Source of the DNA: Marinifilum sp. N1E240
GTDB lineage: Bacteria > Bacteroidota > Bacteroidia > Bacteroidales > Marinifilaceae
NCBI RefSeq assembly: GCF_009295825.1
Contig: NZ_WHKF01000001.1
Span: 275,088 to 339,087 of the forward strand
Direction of reading: 5' to 3'
DNA length: 64,000 nucleotides
Shown here: positions 7,978 to 16,765 of the stretch, piece by piece
Layout of the letters: each line of letters begins with the position of its first letter
Position numbering within the stretch: the stretch's first letter is position 1
Program-made: the position numbers and the translations under genes
The notes under the pieces: generated by a model
Told to the model about the DNA's origin: nothing
Database searches by the model: none
What the model saw: the letters and a program-made list of their open reading frames with translations, nothing else

Positions 7978-9348
7978 TTATTGCAATGCATCGGTATCGT
8001 TCATTCTATCGATTAAGGTTTGTGGTAACTTCTTTTTTACTTTGGCACCCAGTTCTCTAATGTTTTCAGCTCTACGTACCAAGTTTCCACTGCCATCATA
8101 CAGTTTTTTCATGGCATCCTGATAGCTATTTTTCGAAGTATCCATTTGTTTGCCTAGTTTTATCATATCTTCAACAAAACCAACAAATTTGTCATATAGC
8201 AATCCTCCTTGTTTGGCAATTTCCAATACATTTCGGTTCTGATGTTCCTGCTTCCAAATAGATGCAATGGTTCGTAGAGTTGCCAACAAAGTAGAAGGAC
8301 TCACAATTACAATCTTGTTGTCCCAGGCATATCCAAATAATTCCTGATCGTATTGCACCGCCATAGCAAAAGATGATTCGATAGGCATGAACATTAAAAC
8401 AAAATCAGGAGAATTCAATGCATCCGAACTTTGATAATGTTTCTCTGCCAACTCTTTCACATGTGCTTTCATCGAGATGATATGTTCTTTCTGAAATTTC
8501 TCAGCATCGGCTTCTCCATTCGCATTTACAAATCGTTCGTAAGCAATCAAAGAAACCTTTGAATCAACAATTACATGCTTCTCTTCTGGTAGGCGGATGA
8601 TTACATCAGGACGAATGGTTTGCCCTTCGCTGTTTTGCATTACCACTTCACGATCGTACTCTTCTCCTTTGGTTAAACCCGAACGTTCTAAAATACGTTC
8701 CAGAACAACTTCACCCCAGTTTCCTTGTTTTTTCACATCACCTTTTAAAGCTTTGGTTAGGTTATTGGCTTCGTCGCTGATTTTAGAATTTAAATCGTAA
8801 AGCTTTTTCACCTCTTCTTTTAAGCTGATTTTATCACGTAGCTCACGATCGTAAGTTTCCTCCACTTTCTTCTCGAATGACTGCAGTTTTTCCTTAATCG
8901 GTCCCATGATATCACTCATGTTTTTCTGATTTGAGGTGGTAAACTCTTTGGTATTTTCCTTTAAGATTTTTGTGGCGATATTTTCAAATTCGGTAGTGAA
9001 TTTTTTCTGAAGTTCTTCTAGTTCCTGTTTTTGATTTTCTAAACGTTCTTCCAGATTTTTACGCTCGGTGGCTGATATGGAAACCGAACGAGTCAACTTT
9101 TCATTCTTTTCTCTCTCGAAAATAAGCACATCATTTAAATCAACCTTCTCTCGTTGAAGATTTATGGTTCTCTCTTCTAAAACAGATTGTTTGTGCGATA
9201 GCTCACTTTTTTCTTTGATAAAGGTGTTTTCTTGTTTCAACAACTCTTCACGTTTCAAAGTAGCTTGTTGGTTTACCTTTTTTCTCATAACCAACCATCC
9301 AATAATGAAGCCTTTAAGAATTCCTATTCCGATATATAAATATTCCAT
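7978..9348 (-). CDS. rmuC: DNA recombination protein RmuC
   Basis: RmuC family protein of about 456 residues, a PD-(D/E)XK-like putative nuclease that limits DNA rearrangement. One N-terminal membrane helix (YLYIGIGILKGFIIGWLVM) is followed by a long charged coiled coil to about residue 190. The RmuC domain follows, with GNWGEVVLERILERSG, RPDVIIRLPEEKHVIVDSK and FVLMFMPIESSFAMA. I take the ATG at 9348. The frame can also start at a GTG 18 bp upstream, but a promoter-like TATCCTTTG on this strand (9373-9365) would leave that GTG without a leader. The membrane anchor is typical of Bacteroidota members. The gene converges with the Cys/Met enzyme across the palindromes. Confidence 0.92.
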   Translation of the reverse strand: MEYLYIGIGILKGFIIGWLVMRKKVNQQATLKREELLKQENTFIKEKSELSHKQSVLEERTINLQREKVDLNDVLIFEREKNEKLTRSVSISATERKNLEERLENQKQELEELQKKFTTEFENIATKILKENTKEFTTSNQKNMSDIMGPIKEKLQSFEKKVEETYDRELRDKISLKEEVKKLYDLNSKISDEANNLTKALKGDVKKQGNWGEVVLERILERSGLTKGEEYDREVVMQNSEGQTIRPDVIIRLPEEKHVIVDSKVSLIAYERFVNANGEADAEKFQKEHIISMKAHVKELAEKHYQSSDALNSPDFVLMFMPIESSFAMAVQYDQELFGYAWDNKIVIVSPSTLLATLRTIASIWKQEHQNRNVLEIAKQGGLLYDKFVGFVEDMIKLGKQMDTSKNSYQDAMKKLYDGSGNLVRRAENIRELGAKVKKKLPQTLIDRMNDTDALQ

Positions 9349-9500
9349 TGATTTTTCTTTAACCACAAAGGATAACGAAGTAACATAAAGTATAATGTCT
9401 TTTAAGCTTACTTGTTGTGTTTTGTGTTTGTTAATATCTAAAAATAAGATTTTATAAAACTTATTTCTTCGTGATACTTTGTGAAAACCTTTTATTATAC

Positions 9501-10271
9501 TTAGTAGTTAATTTTAGGTTTTTCAAATTCTTTCAATTCCATTTTCTCACCATCAAATACCGCATAGGTAAAGTGAGTAACCCAATCACCAGTATTAATG
9601 TATCTGCTATTTCCATTCAAATCGATATTGCAGGGCCAATGTCGATGACCAAATACAAAATAATCGAAATGCTCTTTCGCCAATTCATCCTTTGCAAAAA
9701 GAACCAACCATTCTTTGTCTTCACCGCGGTAATCGTCAGCCTCTATTTTTCCATCTCTCAATCTGCTGTGACCAGACCATTTGTGAGCCAGCCAAATAGA
9801 AAAATTGGGATGGATACGAGCAAATGACCATTGTAGAAAAGGACTGGTGAAAATTTTCTTCAAAAGTTTGTAATTTTTGTCAAAAGGTCCCAAGCCATCG
9901 CCATGCCCAAGGAAAAATTTCTTTCCATTGATCTCTTTTTTTACGATATCTCTATGAACGATGACACCAATCTCCGTAGGAAGATAATCAAATACCCAAA
10001 TGTCGTGATTTCCAGTAAAAAAATGTACCGGAATTCCTGAGTCTGTAATTTCGGCAATTTTGCCTAAAACACGAGTAAAACCTCTTGGAACAGCTCGTTT
10101 GTATTCGAACCAGAAATCAAAAATATCACCCATCAGGTAAATTTCACTTGCATCTTTTTTAACCAAATCAAGCCATTTTACAAACAACTTTTCGCGTTCA
10201 CTATTGTTTTTTAATGCAGGCGCTCCTAAATGTACATCGGATGCAAAATATATTTTTTTATTGTCGTTCAT
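9501..10271 (-). CDS. lpxH: UDP-2,3-diacylglucosamine hydrolase-like metallophosphoesterase (LpxH)
   Basis: Calcineurin-like phosphoesterase of 256 residues. In lipid A synthesis LpxH cleaves UDP-2,3-diacylglucosamine to lipid X and UMP at the inner membrane. The metal-binding blocks are all visible: ASDVHLG near the N-terminus, GDIFDFWFEY, GNHDIWVFDY, GHGDGLGPFD and FGHRHWP near the C-terminus. The DFWFEY and HGDGLGP signatures favour LpxH over general phosphodiesterases. It lies on the same strand as rmuC but 152 bp away, with no obvious functional link. Lipid A genes are commonly dispersed in Bacteroidota. Confidence 0.87.
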   Translation of the reverse strand: MNDNKKIYFASDVHLGAPALKNNSEREKLFVKWLDLVKKDASEIYLMGDIFDFWFEYKRAVPRGFTRVLGKIAEITDSGIPVHFFTGNHDIWVFDYLPTEIGVIVHRDIVKKEINGKKFFLGHGDGLGPFDKNYKLLKKIFTSPFLQWSFARIHPNFSIWLAHKWSGHSRLRDGKIEADDYRGEDKEWLVLFAKDELAKEHFDYFVFGHRHWPCNIDLNGNSRYINTGDWVTHFTYAVFDGEKMELKEFEKPKINY

Positions 10272-10359
10272 TTTATTGGTACAAATGATTACTTACATAA
10301 AGATCTCATTCTTTTCTAAAAGAGAAAAATGAGATCCTTATTAAATGATGTCGTTGAAT

Positions 10360-11514
10360 TTATTTTACGTACTCAGCAACTTTCTCTTCCAATCTACTAC
10401 CTAAAAGATCTTTTCCTACTATTTCTCCTCTTTGATCGATTAAATAGTTTGCAGGAACTCTTTGTATGTTATAAAGACGGACTGCCGAAGAACTTGCTGT
10501 TTCCGGATCACAAACATTTATCCAGTTCAACTGATCTTCCTGAATTGCTTTCTTCCACAATTTCTCATCATCATCAACCGAAACCTGGTAAATTGTTAAT
10601 CCTTTGTTTTTATATTTTTTATAAATTTTCTTTAAAGTTTCATTTTGTTTTCTTGATACTGCATCTTGTGAAGCCCAGTAACTTAAAATAATGAATTTTC
10701 CTTTCAATGAGCTTAGCTTTCTATTTTTACCATTTGTATCTGGGAGATTAATTTCAGGGAAATCACTGCCTTTTTCCTGAATTAATTGCTGAACTTTAAT
10801 ATTGTCCATGCGTTTTTGTAATTCCTTAAGATTGGCTAAAATAGCTTTGGTATACTCATGTTCAGGATAAAGTGCTTTCATCGAAGAGGCAACAATTCTT
10901 ACAAACTGAATGTCTTTGTTTTCGTTTAGAGTAAAAGTGTTCTTGTCAATCTTCTGATATAAAGCCATATAACTCGATAGTGATGTGGCATTTTTCATGA
11001 TAAAATCAATAGAGAACTCTCTTTGTTCTTGTAGAGCTTTTACGTAATCAGCTACTAAATTTTGCGATACAGTAGAGAAATCTGCATCATTTTTCTTCTC
11101 TTCCATTTCTTTACGAATAGAAGCTAATTTTTCCTTGGTATCGTTTAATTTATCGTTGATCTCTTTTACTAATTTAGATCCCTTCGAACCTTCAACGATA
11201 TATTTTTTACCCATATCTTCACTACTACTGTGTAGTAATATGGTTTCATTTGCTTCAGCAAGAAGTGTGATCAATTTGCCATTTGAAAGGCGCAATAAAT
11301 AAAATTCAGGCTTTGTATTTTCAACTTTAAATTTAAAATTCCCTTCATCATCAAGAGTTACCGAGTCAAGTACTTGAGTGCTACCAATATTTAATTTATC
11401 CAGATATAAAATTTTACCATCGGCATTATCTATTTTACCTTCAAATTTAACGGTGTCTTTCTGATTGCAGGCCCAAAACAAAAGTAGGGGAAGGGCAAAT
11501 AATAGTTTTCTCAT
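10360..11514 (-). CDS. DUF4369/thioredoxin-fold lipoprotein lacking the CXXC motif
   Basis: Predicted lipoprotein of 384 residues with signal LLFALPLLLFWAC and lipidation at Cys16. Residues about 22-115 are a beta-rich DUF4369-like domain (VKFEGKIDNADGKILYLDKLN). A helical charged linker follows, and residues about 245-384 are a TlpA/AhpC-type thioredoxin fold with SDFPEINLPDTNGKNRKLSSLKG-like entry and the cis-proline loop RVPANYLID. Family members have W-C-x-x-C. Here the site reads W280-A281-S282-Q283-D284, so neither redox cysteine exists. The only other Cys is in NWINVCDPET. A disulfide reductase role is therefore unlikely; a binding or chaperone-like role is possible. Confidence 0.85.
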   Translation of the reverse strand: MRKLLFALPLLLFWACNQKDTVKFEGKIDNADGKILYLDKLNIGSTQVLDSVTLDDEGNFKFKVENTKPEFYLLRLSNGKLITLLAEANETILLHSSSEDMGKKYIVEGSKGSKLVKEINDKLNDTKEKLASIRKEMEEKKNDADFSTVSQNLVADYVKALQEQREFSIDFIMKNATSLSSYMALYQKIDKNTFTLNENKDIQFVRIVASSMKALYPEHEYTKAILANLKELQKRMDNIKVQQLIQEKGSDFPEINLPDTNGKNRKLSSLKGKFIILSYWASQDAVSRKQNETLKKIYKKYKNKGLTIYQVSVDDDEKLWKKAIQEDQLNWINVCDPETASSSAVRLYNIQRVPANYLIDQRGEIVGKDLLGSRLEEKVAEYVK

Positions 11515-11902
11515 TCTATGATTAGTTTGCGTTATTAAGCTTTATTGTTCTCAGTTTTATTCTAAAATAGTCGTAATGTCTTTGTTATCAGATGTGATTT
11601 TAACGAATATTTAAAATTTGAATTATTGCAATTGAATACACATTAAGTATTCTAGAATAGCGAGGCGGAAATTTACTAATAATTTCCTGTTTTATCATTA
11701 TGAACTTATTGGCATGGATAATTTTGTTTGGAAACTCAGGCATCATTTCGTAGAACTGAAAATGGCAATTATCAGAATGTTCCCGAAATTTTCATATTTT
11801 TGCCACGAAAGATAGCTGGTAGAATAACATTACCGAACTGGAAATTAATATTCTTTGTCTTGATTTGGTACAGTTGCTTTCTATTCAAATTAAATATCAG
11901 GA
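11515..11902. other. Intergenic region between a lipoprotein gene and ribF
   Basis: 388 bp between two divergent genes. I see no gene I would defend. A 65-codon frame (11728-11925) runs into the ribF start in another frame, has no homology I recognise and is AT-rich by chance composition. A TATTTTTG box at 11795-11802 could be a Bacteroidota -7 element for ribF, but no TTTG lies at the matching -33 position. Confidence 0.5.
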
Positions 11903-12832
11903 ATGAAAATATATACGGATCTTAAAGATTTCTCTGCCCTTAACCCTGTAGTTACTATTGGTACTTTTGATGGTGTTCATTTGGGACATCGTAAGGTAAT
12001 TCGTCGCCTGCAAGAATTGGCTCATAAAGTAAAAGGAGAAACCGTAATCTTCACTTTTTATCCTCACCCAAGATTGGTTTTAAGTGAGGAGAATAATGGG
12101 CTTCGTTTGATTAATACATTAGAGGAGAAGAAAGTTTTATTGGAAGCAGCAGGAATTGATCATTTGGTAATCTATCCGTTTACTAAAGAATTTTCAAAAT
12201 TATCTTACGTTGAGTTTGTTGAGCAGATATTGGTAAAACAATTAGGTATGAAATATCTGGTTGTGGGCTATGATCATAGATTTGGTCACAACAGAGAGGG
12301 AAAATACGAAGATTTAAAGGTATTTGCCGATCAGTTGAATTTTAAGATTGAACGCCAGGATGTGTTGAATATGGATGCGATAAATGTAAGTTCAACCAAG
12401 GTTCGCAAAGCAATTTCTGAAGGTGATATCAAAACTGCCAATAAATATTTGGGCTATCGATTTTTTATCAAAGGTGATGTAATTGATGGTAAGAAATTAG
12501 GTCATAAAATTGGATTTCCTACAGCAAATATCGACCCCCAGGAAAGCTACAAACTAGTTCCTAAAGATGGTGTTTACGCTGTTAAGGTTGATGTGGATGA
12601 TAAAAGGTATTTAGGAATGTTAAATATTGGAGTTCGTCCTACAGTTAACAATCAATTGGATAATCGTTCAATTGAAGTGCATATTTTGGATTTCGATCAG
12701 GACATTTACTACAGGAACATTACCATTCATTTTTACCAACGCATTAGAAACGAGCAATTCTTTAATTCCATTGATGAATTAAAAGCGCAATTGTCAAAAG
12801 ATAAGGATGCGGTGCTTGAATTATTGGGATAA
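11903..12832 (+). CDS. ribF: Bifunctional riboflavin kinase / FAD synthetase
   Basis: Makes FMN and FAD from riboflavin with two ATP in the cytoplasm; 309 residues, typical length. The N-terminal FMN adenylyltransferase half (to about residue 180) has TIGTFDGVHLGHRKVI with the nucleotidyltransferase HxGH motif, VVGYDHRFGHNREG, and NVSSTKVRKAI. The C-terminal riboflavin kinase half has KLGHKIGFPTANI (ATP/flavin-binding PTAN motif), YAVKV, LNIGVRPTVN, the family NxRPT motif, and EVHILDFDQDIYY. It appears monocistronic, with a strong hairpin directly after the stop. Confidence 0.96.
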   Translation: MKIYTDLKDFSALNPVVTIGTFDGVHLGHRKVIRRLQELAHKVKGETVIFTFYPHPRLVLSEENNGLRLINTLEEKKVLLEAAGIDHLVIYPFTKEFSKLSYVEFVEQILVKQLGMKYLVVGYDHRFGHNREGKYEDLKVFADQLNFKIERQDVLNMDAINVSSTKVRKAISEGDIKTANKYLGYRFFIKGDVIDGKKLGHKIGFPTANIDPQESYKLVPKDGVYAVKVDVDDKRYLGMLNIGVRPTVNNQLDNRSIEVHILDFDQDIYYRNITIHFYQRIRNEQFFNSIDELKAQLSKDKDAVLELLG

Positions 12833-12839
12833 AAAATAA

Positions 12840-12870
12840 CCCCGAAGAAGATTCTCCGGGGCTCTTTTTT
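12840..12870. terminator. Rho-independent terminator between convergent ribF and hppA
   Basis: CCCCG at 12840-12844 pairs with CGGGG at 12857-12861, with an inner AGAA/TTCT extension. CTCTTTTTT follows on the plus strand and TTATTTTTT on the minus strand, so it can serve both genes. Confidence 0.8.
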
Positions 12871-12881
12871 ATGATTCAAAT

Positions 12882-15401
12882 TTAATTTTTATTAGCTGCA
12901 ATTGGAGCGTTTTGTTGATGATTTGAACTTATTTCATCATTTTTTGCTTCTGGTTTTGAATTAGATTCGTTAATAAGTTTATGTGGAATTCTCATTCCAT
13001 AGAAAGATCGATATACAAAGAATAAGCCTATAATCAAGAATAATGTTCCAATGTAAGGTGCAATATTTGTTGCCCCTGTTTTATCAGCTTTAACAATTAA
13101 TTCTATGGCAATTTCTGCAGCTAACAATCCAAATAAGGTCGAGAATTTAATAATTGGATTTAACGCAACGGAAGTAGTATCCTTGTATGGGTCACCAACT
13201 GTATCTCCAATAATTGTAGCATCGTGAAGAGGCGTGTTTTTCTCTTTTAAATCTACCTCAACTACTTTTTTGGCATTATCCCAAGCACCACCGGCATTTG
13301 CCATATACATTGCCTGGAACAGACCAAAAATTGCAATTGAAATTAGGTAGGCAACAAAGAAGTTAGGGCTGAAGAATGCGAATGCCAAAGTTAAACTTAG
13401 AATTACGGCAAAAATATTCCACATTCCTGTTTGGGCATACTGTGTACAAATTTTCACTACATTTTTAGAATCCTCAATATCGGCTTCAGTTTTATCTAAA
13501 TTGATATTTTTCTTGATGTATTCAACCGCACGATAAGCTCCTGTAGTAACTGCTTGCATAGATGCACCGGAGAACCAGAAAATTACTGCACCACCTGTAA
13601 TTAAACCTAGAATAACAGAAGGATCGGTTAATTGAATTTGTAATAATGATTCTCCTGTAGAAAGAACAGTTCCTTTCAAAAGTAAGATAATGGCGAAAAT
13701 CATGGTTGTAGCACCAATTACGGCAGTACCAATTAATACAGGCTTAGCCGTAGCTTTAAATGTGTTACCGGCAGAATCATTTTCTTCCAAATTGTGCTTA
13801 CCAGTTTCAAAATTAGGCTCGAAACCAAAGTCTTTGTTAATTTCTTCTTTAATATTTGGAATTTTTTCGATTTGCGATAATTCAAAAACAGATTGTGCGT
13901 TATCGGTTACCGGACCATAACTATCAACAGCAATGGTTACAGGTCCCATACCTAAGAAACCAAAGGCAACCAAACCAAAGGCAAAAATTCCCGGATACTC
14001 ACCAAAAATTGCAATATCTTGAACGGTGTAGAATGCAATAGCCATTAAAGCCATCATAACCATTCCTTTCCAGAAAGCAGAAAAGTTACCAGCTACCATA
14101 CCTGAGAGTATAGTAAGAGATGCTCCACCTTCACGAGAAGCAGTTACAACTTCCTGTACATGGCGTGAACCCGAACTGGTAAAAGCTTTGGTTAATTCAG
14201 GAATAACAGCTGCTGCGAGTGTACCACAAGAAATAATAGTAGATAATTTCCACCACAATCCTTCCGGAAGATCAGAAATCAGTACATAACTTAAAGCATA
14301 TGTAACTACAATTGAAATAATTGATGTAATCCATACCAAAGCAGTTAAAGGAGCTTCAAAATTGAATTTATCTAGTTTGCTGTATTTAGCTTTTGCGATA
14401 GCTTGATTAACCAGATATGCAAATACCGATGTGAATATCATTAAGACACGCATGGCAAAAATCCATACAATTAAAGTAGATGCAAAACCAACATTTGGCA
14501 TTAAACCAGTTTCACCAAACATCAAAATAATGAAAGTAATTAAGGCAACACCGGTTACACCATAGGTTTCAAAACCATCAGCCGTAGGTCCAACACTATC
14601 ACCAGCATTATCACCAGTACAGTCGGCAATTACACCCGGATTACGAGGATCATCTTCACCAATTTTAAAGACAATTTTCATTAAATCGGCTCCAATATCA
14701 GCAATCTTTGTAAAGATACCACCAGCAATTCTTAATGCTGATGCACCCAATGATTCTCCAATTGCAAATCCAACAAAACATGCTCCGGCACTTTCACCAG
14801 GAATGAAAAGAAGGATGGCAATCATCATGATTAATTCTACACAAATTAAAAGAAGACCAACACTCATACCTGCCTGTAAAGGAATAGACATTACATCGAA
14901 AGGTTTCTTCTTAAGTGCAGCAAATGAAGTACGACTGTTTGCGTAAGTATTAATTCTGATTCCAAACCAGGCCACACCATAGGATCCTAGTATACCAAGT
15001 ACTGTCCAAAGAAGAATCAGCATGGTTTTAGGTACTGATACATGTGCCAATGCTATAAAGTAATAGGCTATGGCAACACCTATAATAACGAAAAGAATAA
15101 TCAAAAATTTTCCTTGCTGTAGCAAGTAGGTTTTACAGGTTTCGTAAATAATATTTGAAACCTTGGCCATTGAGTGATGTACTGGAAGTTTTTTGATACG
15201 ATTGAATTGTATCATACCAAATAACAGTCCTAATGCAATTACAATGATGCCGTAAAATAGCAAGTCCCAGCCATTTATTCCGAACAAACCTTCAAAAATA
15301 CTTTGTTTAAGATCCGGAACAACTAAATCGGCTTCACTTGCAAAACTTGTGAAGGGAGCCAATAATACCCCGAACACTAGTAGTAATAATGTTTTTTTCA
15401 T
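12882..15401 (-). CDS. hppA: Membrane-bound ion-translocating pyrophosphatase
   Basis: Hydrolyses pyrophosphate to pump H+ and/or Na+ across the inner membrane; about 839 residues and some 16 hydrophobic helices. I start at the ATG at 15401, which gives MKKTLLLLVFG with an N-terminal hydrophobic segment; an ATG 48 bp upstream only adds a polar tail. Active-site blocks visible are GEDDPRNPGVIADC, GDNAGDSVGPTADGFETYG, and the late GDTVGDPYKDTTSVALNPI. The GDSVGPTADGFE version differs from the common GDNVGDCAGMAADLFE. The K+-determining stretch reads AGNTFKATAK, with Lys where K+-dependent enzymes have Ala, so K+ independence is suggested, not proven. The last 25 residues form an unusual hydrophilic tail. 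Confidence 0.94.
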   Translation of the reverse strand: MKKTLLLLVFGVLLAPFTSFASEADLVVPDLKQSIFEGLFGINGWDLLFYGIIVIALGLLFGMIQFNRIKKLPVHHSMAKVSNIIYETCKTYLLQQGKFLIILFVIIGVAIAYYFIALAHVSVPKTMLILLWTVLGILGSYGVAWFGIRINTYANSRTSFAALKKKPFDVMSIPLQAGMSVGLLLICVELIMMIAILLFIPGESAGACFVGFAIGESLGASALRIAGGIFTKIADIGADLMKIVFKIGEDDPRNPGVIADCTGDNAGDSVGPTADGFETYGVTGVALITFIILMFGETGLMPNVGFASTLIVWIFAMRVLMIFTSVFAYLVNQAIAKAKYSKLDKFNFEAPLTALVWITSIISIVVTYALSYVLISDLPEGLWWKLSTIISCGTLAAAVIPELTKAFTSSGSRHVQEVVTASREGGASLTILSGMVAGNFSAFWKGMVMMALMAIAFYTVQDIAIFGEYPGIFAFGLVAFGFLGMGPVTIAVDSYGPVTDNAQSVFELSQIEKIPNIKEEINKDFGFEPNFETGKHNLEENDSAGNTFKATAKPVLIGTAVIGATTMIFAIILLLKGTVLSTGESLLQIQLTDPSVILGLITGGAVIFWFSGASMQAVTTGAYRAVEYIKKNINLDKTEADIEDSKNVVKICTQYAQTGMWNIFAVILSLTLAFAFFSPNFFVAYLISIAIFGLFQAMYMANAGGAWDNAKKVVEVDLKEKNTPLHDATIIGDTVGDPYKDTTSVALNPIIKFSTLFGLLAAEIAIELIVKADKTGATNIAPYIGTLFLIIGLFFVYRSFYGMRIPHKLINESNSKPEAKNDEISSNHQQNAPIAANKN

Positions 15402-15593
15402 AGGATAAAAATTAATTTGAATAGGTGAATTTCCTTTCAAATTATACATTATTGTTTACCGTGTCAAGGTTTTTTAACTATAAAATCTTAAAAAGTAAAA
15501 TTTTGTGGATTTTGATTGTATCCTGATTTTGTTATATTTAAGGTGTGAAAATTAGTTCTTTACGAAAAGGACTGATTTTTTTATGTCTTAAAA

Positions 15594-16055
15594 TTAGTTA
15601 TAAATACGAAGAGTATTGCTGGAAGACGAATAGCTAGTAGAAAATTCTTTTAGAGGATATCTTGCTACAGAACCTTCGAATGGATATCCACCATCGAGAA
15701 GATTGAATTTACTATTACATATTGGGCATTCAGCAAAAGTTCCATCCAACTCAACATGAGCTTCATCTTCTATATCGTGTGAACATGTAGCATCGAAGGC
15801 AGAAAATCCATTATTTACTTTTACTACAATTACTCCATGTCCAAGATATCCAACGCTACTTCCATTTATGGTTTCAAAGTAAATGGCATTACCCACAGAA
15901 CCCAATTCGCTATAATAATCTAAATAAATAGTAGCATTTATATAGGTATTGGGAATAATTTCATCTTCTTCAGAATTGGAACTACATGAACAAAAAAGAG
16001 AGCTTAAAGTAAGTAAAAGAAAAAAATATAGTAAATTTGATTTGTTGACATTCAT
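15594..16055 (-). CDS. Rieske-like [2Fe-2S] lipoprotein with a 3Cys-1His ligand set
   Basis: Small exported protein of 153 residues. It has a hydrophobic signal (LLYFFLLLTLSSLFCSC), probably lipidated at Cys24. The C-terminal half matches a Rieske-like fold: FDATCSH with Cys91 and His93, then AECPICNSKFNLLDG with Cys110 and Cys113, then GSVARYPLKEF. Canonical Rieske sites have C-x-H...C-x-x-H; here the second His is Cys113, giving 3Cys-1His. Metal binding is inferred from the spacing. Flanking genes (hppA, greA) give no functional hint. A periplasmic electron carrier or a structural metal site are both possible. Confidence 0.72.
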   Translation of the reverse strand: MNVNKSNLLYFFLLLTLSSLFCSCSSNSEEDEIIPNTYINATIYLDYYSELGSVGNAIYFETINGSSVGYLGHGVIVVKVNNGFSAFDATCSHDIEDEAHVELDGTFAECPICNSKFNLLDGGYPFEGSVARYPLKEFSTSYSSSSNTLRIYN

Positions 16056-16148
16056 AGTTTAAAGTTTTGCGATTATAACGAGTATACATGAGATTTAGTA
16101 TTTCGTTGCGGTAAAACTAGAAATAAAAATCACATTATTAGTATACTC

Positions 16149-16592
16149 ATGGACGAAGGTTGGGGAAATATAATTTATCTGTTATTACTAGCACTTTTTG
16201 GTGTGTTTGGAGCACTTAAGAAGAAGAAACCTGTGGCTGTAAGTCCACCTGATGAAGAGGAATATGAACAGCCAATTCAGCCAGTAAGACCAAAACAATC
16301 TGAAGATAATAGTTTCGATTCTGTTTTTGAAGCCTTGTTGGGACAGGAAATTCCAAAACCTTATGAACAGACTTATGATGAAATAGAAGAGTTACCTATT
16401 AAAGAAGAAATTGTTGAAACAACTCCTGAAGTAAAGGAAGTGAGTATTGAGTATTCGGATCAACCTAAGAAAAGTGTTTTTGATGATTTGAGAAAGAATT
16501 ATGAAGAAGAAGATGAGGCTGAGGAAGCTGAAGAAGTAGATTGGCGCCAAGCAATTATTTACAAGGAAATTTTAGATAGAAAGTATCAATAG
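16149..16592 (+). CDS. Small membrane-anchored acidic protein of unknown function
   Basis: I do not recognise a family. The 147-residue product starts with one membrane helix (NIIYLLLLALFGVFGAL) followed by KKKK, which predicts the rest faces the cytoplasm. Residues about 30-147 are rich in Glu/Asp and Pro, low in complexity and probably disordered, ending in WRQAIIYKEILDRKYQ, the only part that looks ordered. Similar short anchored proteins upstream of greA occur in Bacteroidota, as far as I recall. It is divergent from the Rieske-like gene with a 93-bp gap. Confidence 0.65.
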   Translation: MDEGWGNIIYLLLLALFGVFGALKKKKPVAVSPPDEEEYEQPIQPVRPKQSEDNSFDSVFEALLGQEIPKPYEQTYDEIEELPIKEEIVETTPEVKEVSIEYSDQPKKSVFDDLRKNYEEEDEAEEAEEVDWRQAIIYKEILDRKYQ

Positions 16593-16633
16593 TATAATTT
16601 TTTTGTACTTTTATAAGTCCCAGTTAAACACTA

Positions 16634-16670
16634 TTTGAGAAAGGGCTTATTGATATAATTAATATATTTG
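16634..16670 (+). promoter_or_regulatory. Candidate greA promoter (TTTG ... TATATTTG)
   Basis: TATATTTG at 16663-16670 is a perfect Bacteroidota -7 box (TAnnTTTG). A TTTG at 16634-16637 could be the -33 element, but the 25-nt spacer is longer than the usual 19-21. A start near 16677 would place the hairpin at 16680-16701 at the very 5' end of the RNA. Confidence 0.4.
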
Positions 16671-16679
16671 CGCCTTGAA

Positions 16680-16712
16680 GAGTTCCGTATTATCGGGATT
16701 CTTTTTGTTTTT
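16680..16712 (+). terminator. Hairpin plus T-run in the greA leader (possible attenuator)
   Basis: GAGTTCCG at 16680-16687 pairs with CGGGATTC at 16694-16701 (8 bp with two G-T pairs) around TATTAT, followed by TTTTTGTTTTT. It lies 10 bp after the promoter-like box and 59 bp before greA. It could terminate the upstream 147-residue gene, or prematurely end transcripts entering greA. Confidence 0.55.
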
Positions 16713-16759
16713 ATAGATTCTTAAAGATCTGGGTATTAAAAAATCAAGAAAAAATAAAT

Positions 16760-16765
16760 AGGAGG
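16760..16765 (+). promoter_or_regulatory. Strong Shine-Dalgarno AGGAGG before greA
   Basis: AGGAGG lies 5 nt before the greA ATG. It is notable because most genes in this window have only A/T-rich sequence before the start, as is usual in Bacteroidota. Confidence 0.6.

Noticed and set aside
11728-11925. 65-codon plus-strand frame upstream of ribF
   Set aside because: It overlaps the ribF start in another frame, has no recognisable domain or start context, and fits chance in an AT-rich gap.
15441-15467. TTGACA/TATAAT-like pair on the minus strand upstream of hppA
   Set aside because: It resembles an E. coli sigma70 promoter, but the spacer is 15 nt and Bacteroidota RNA polymerase recognises TTTG/TAnnTTTG instead. 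Probably chance.
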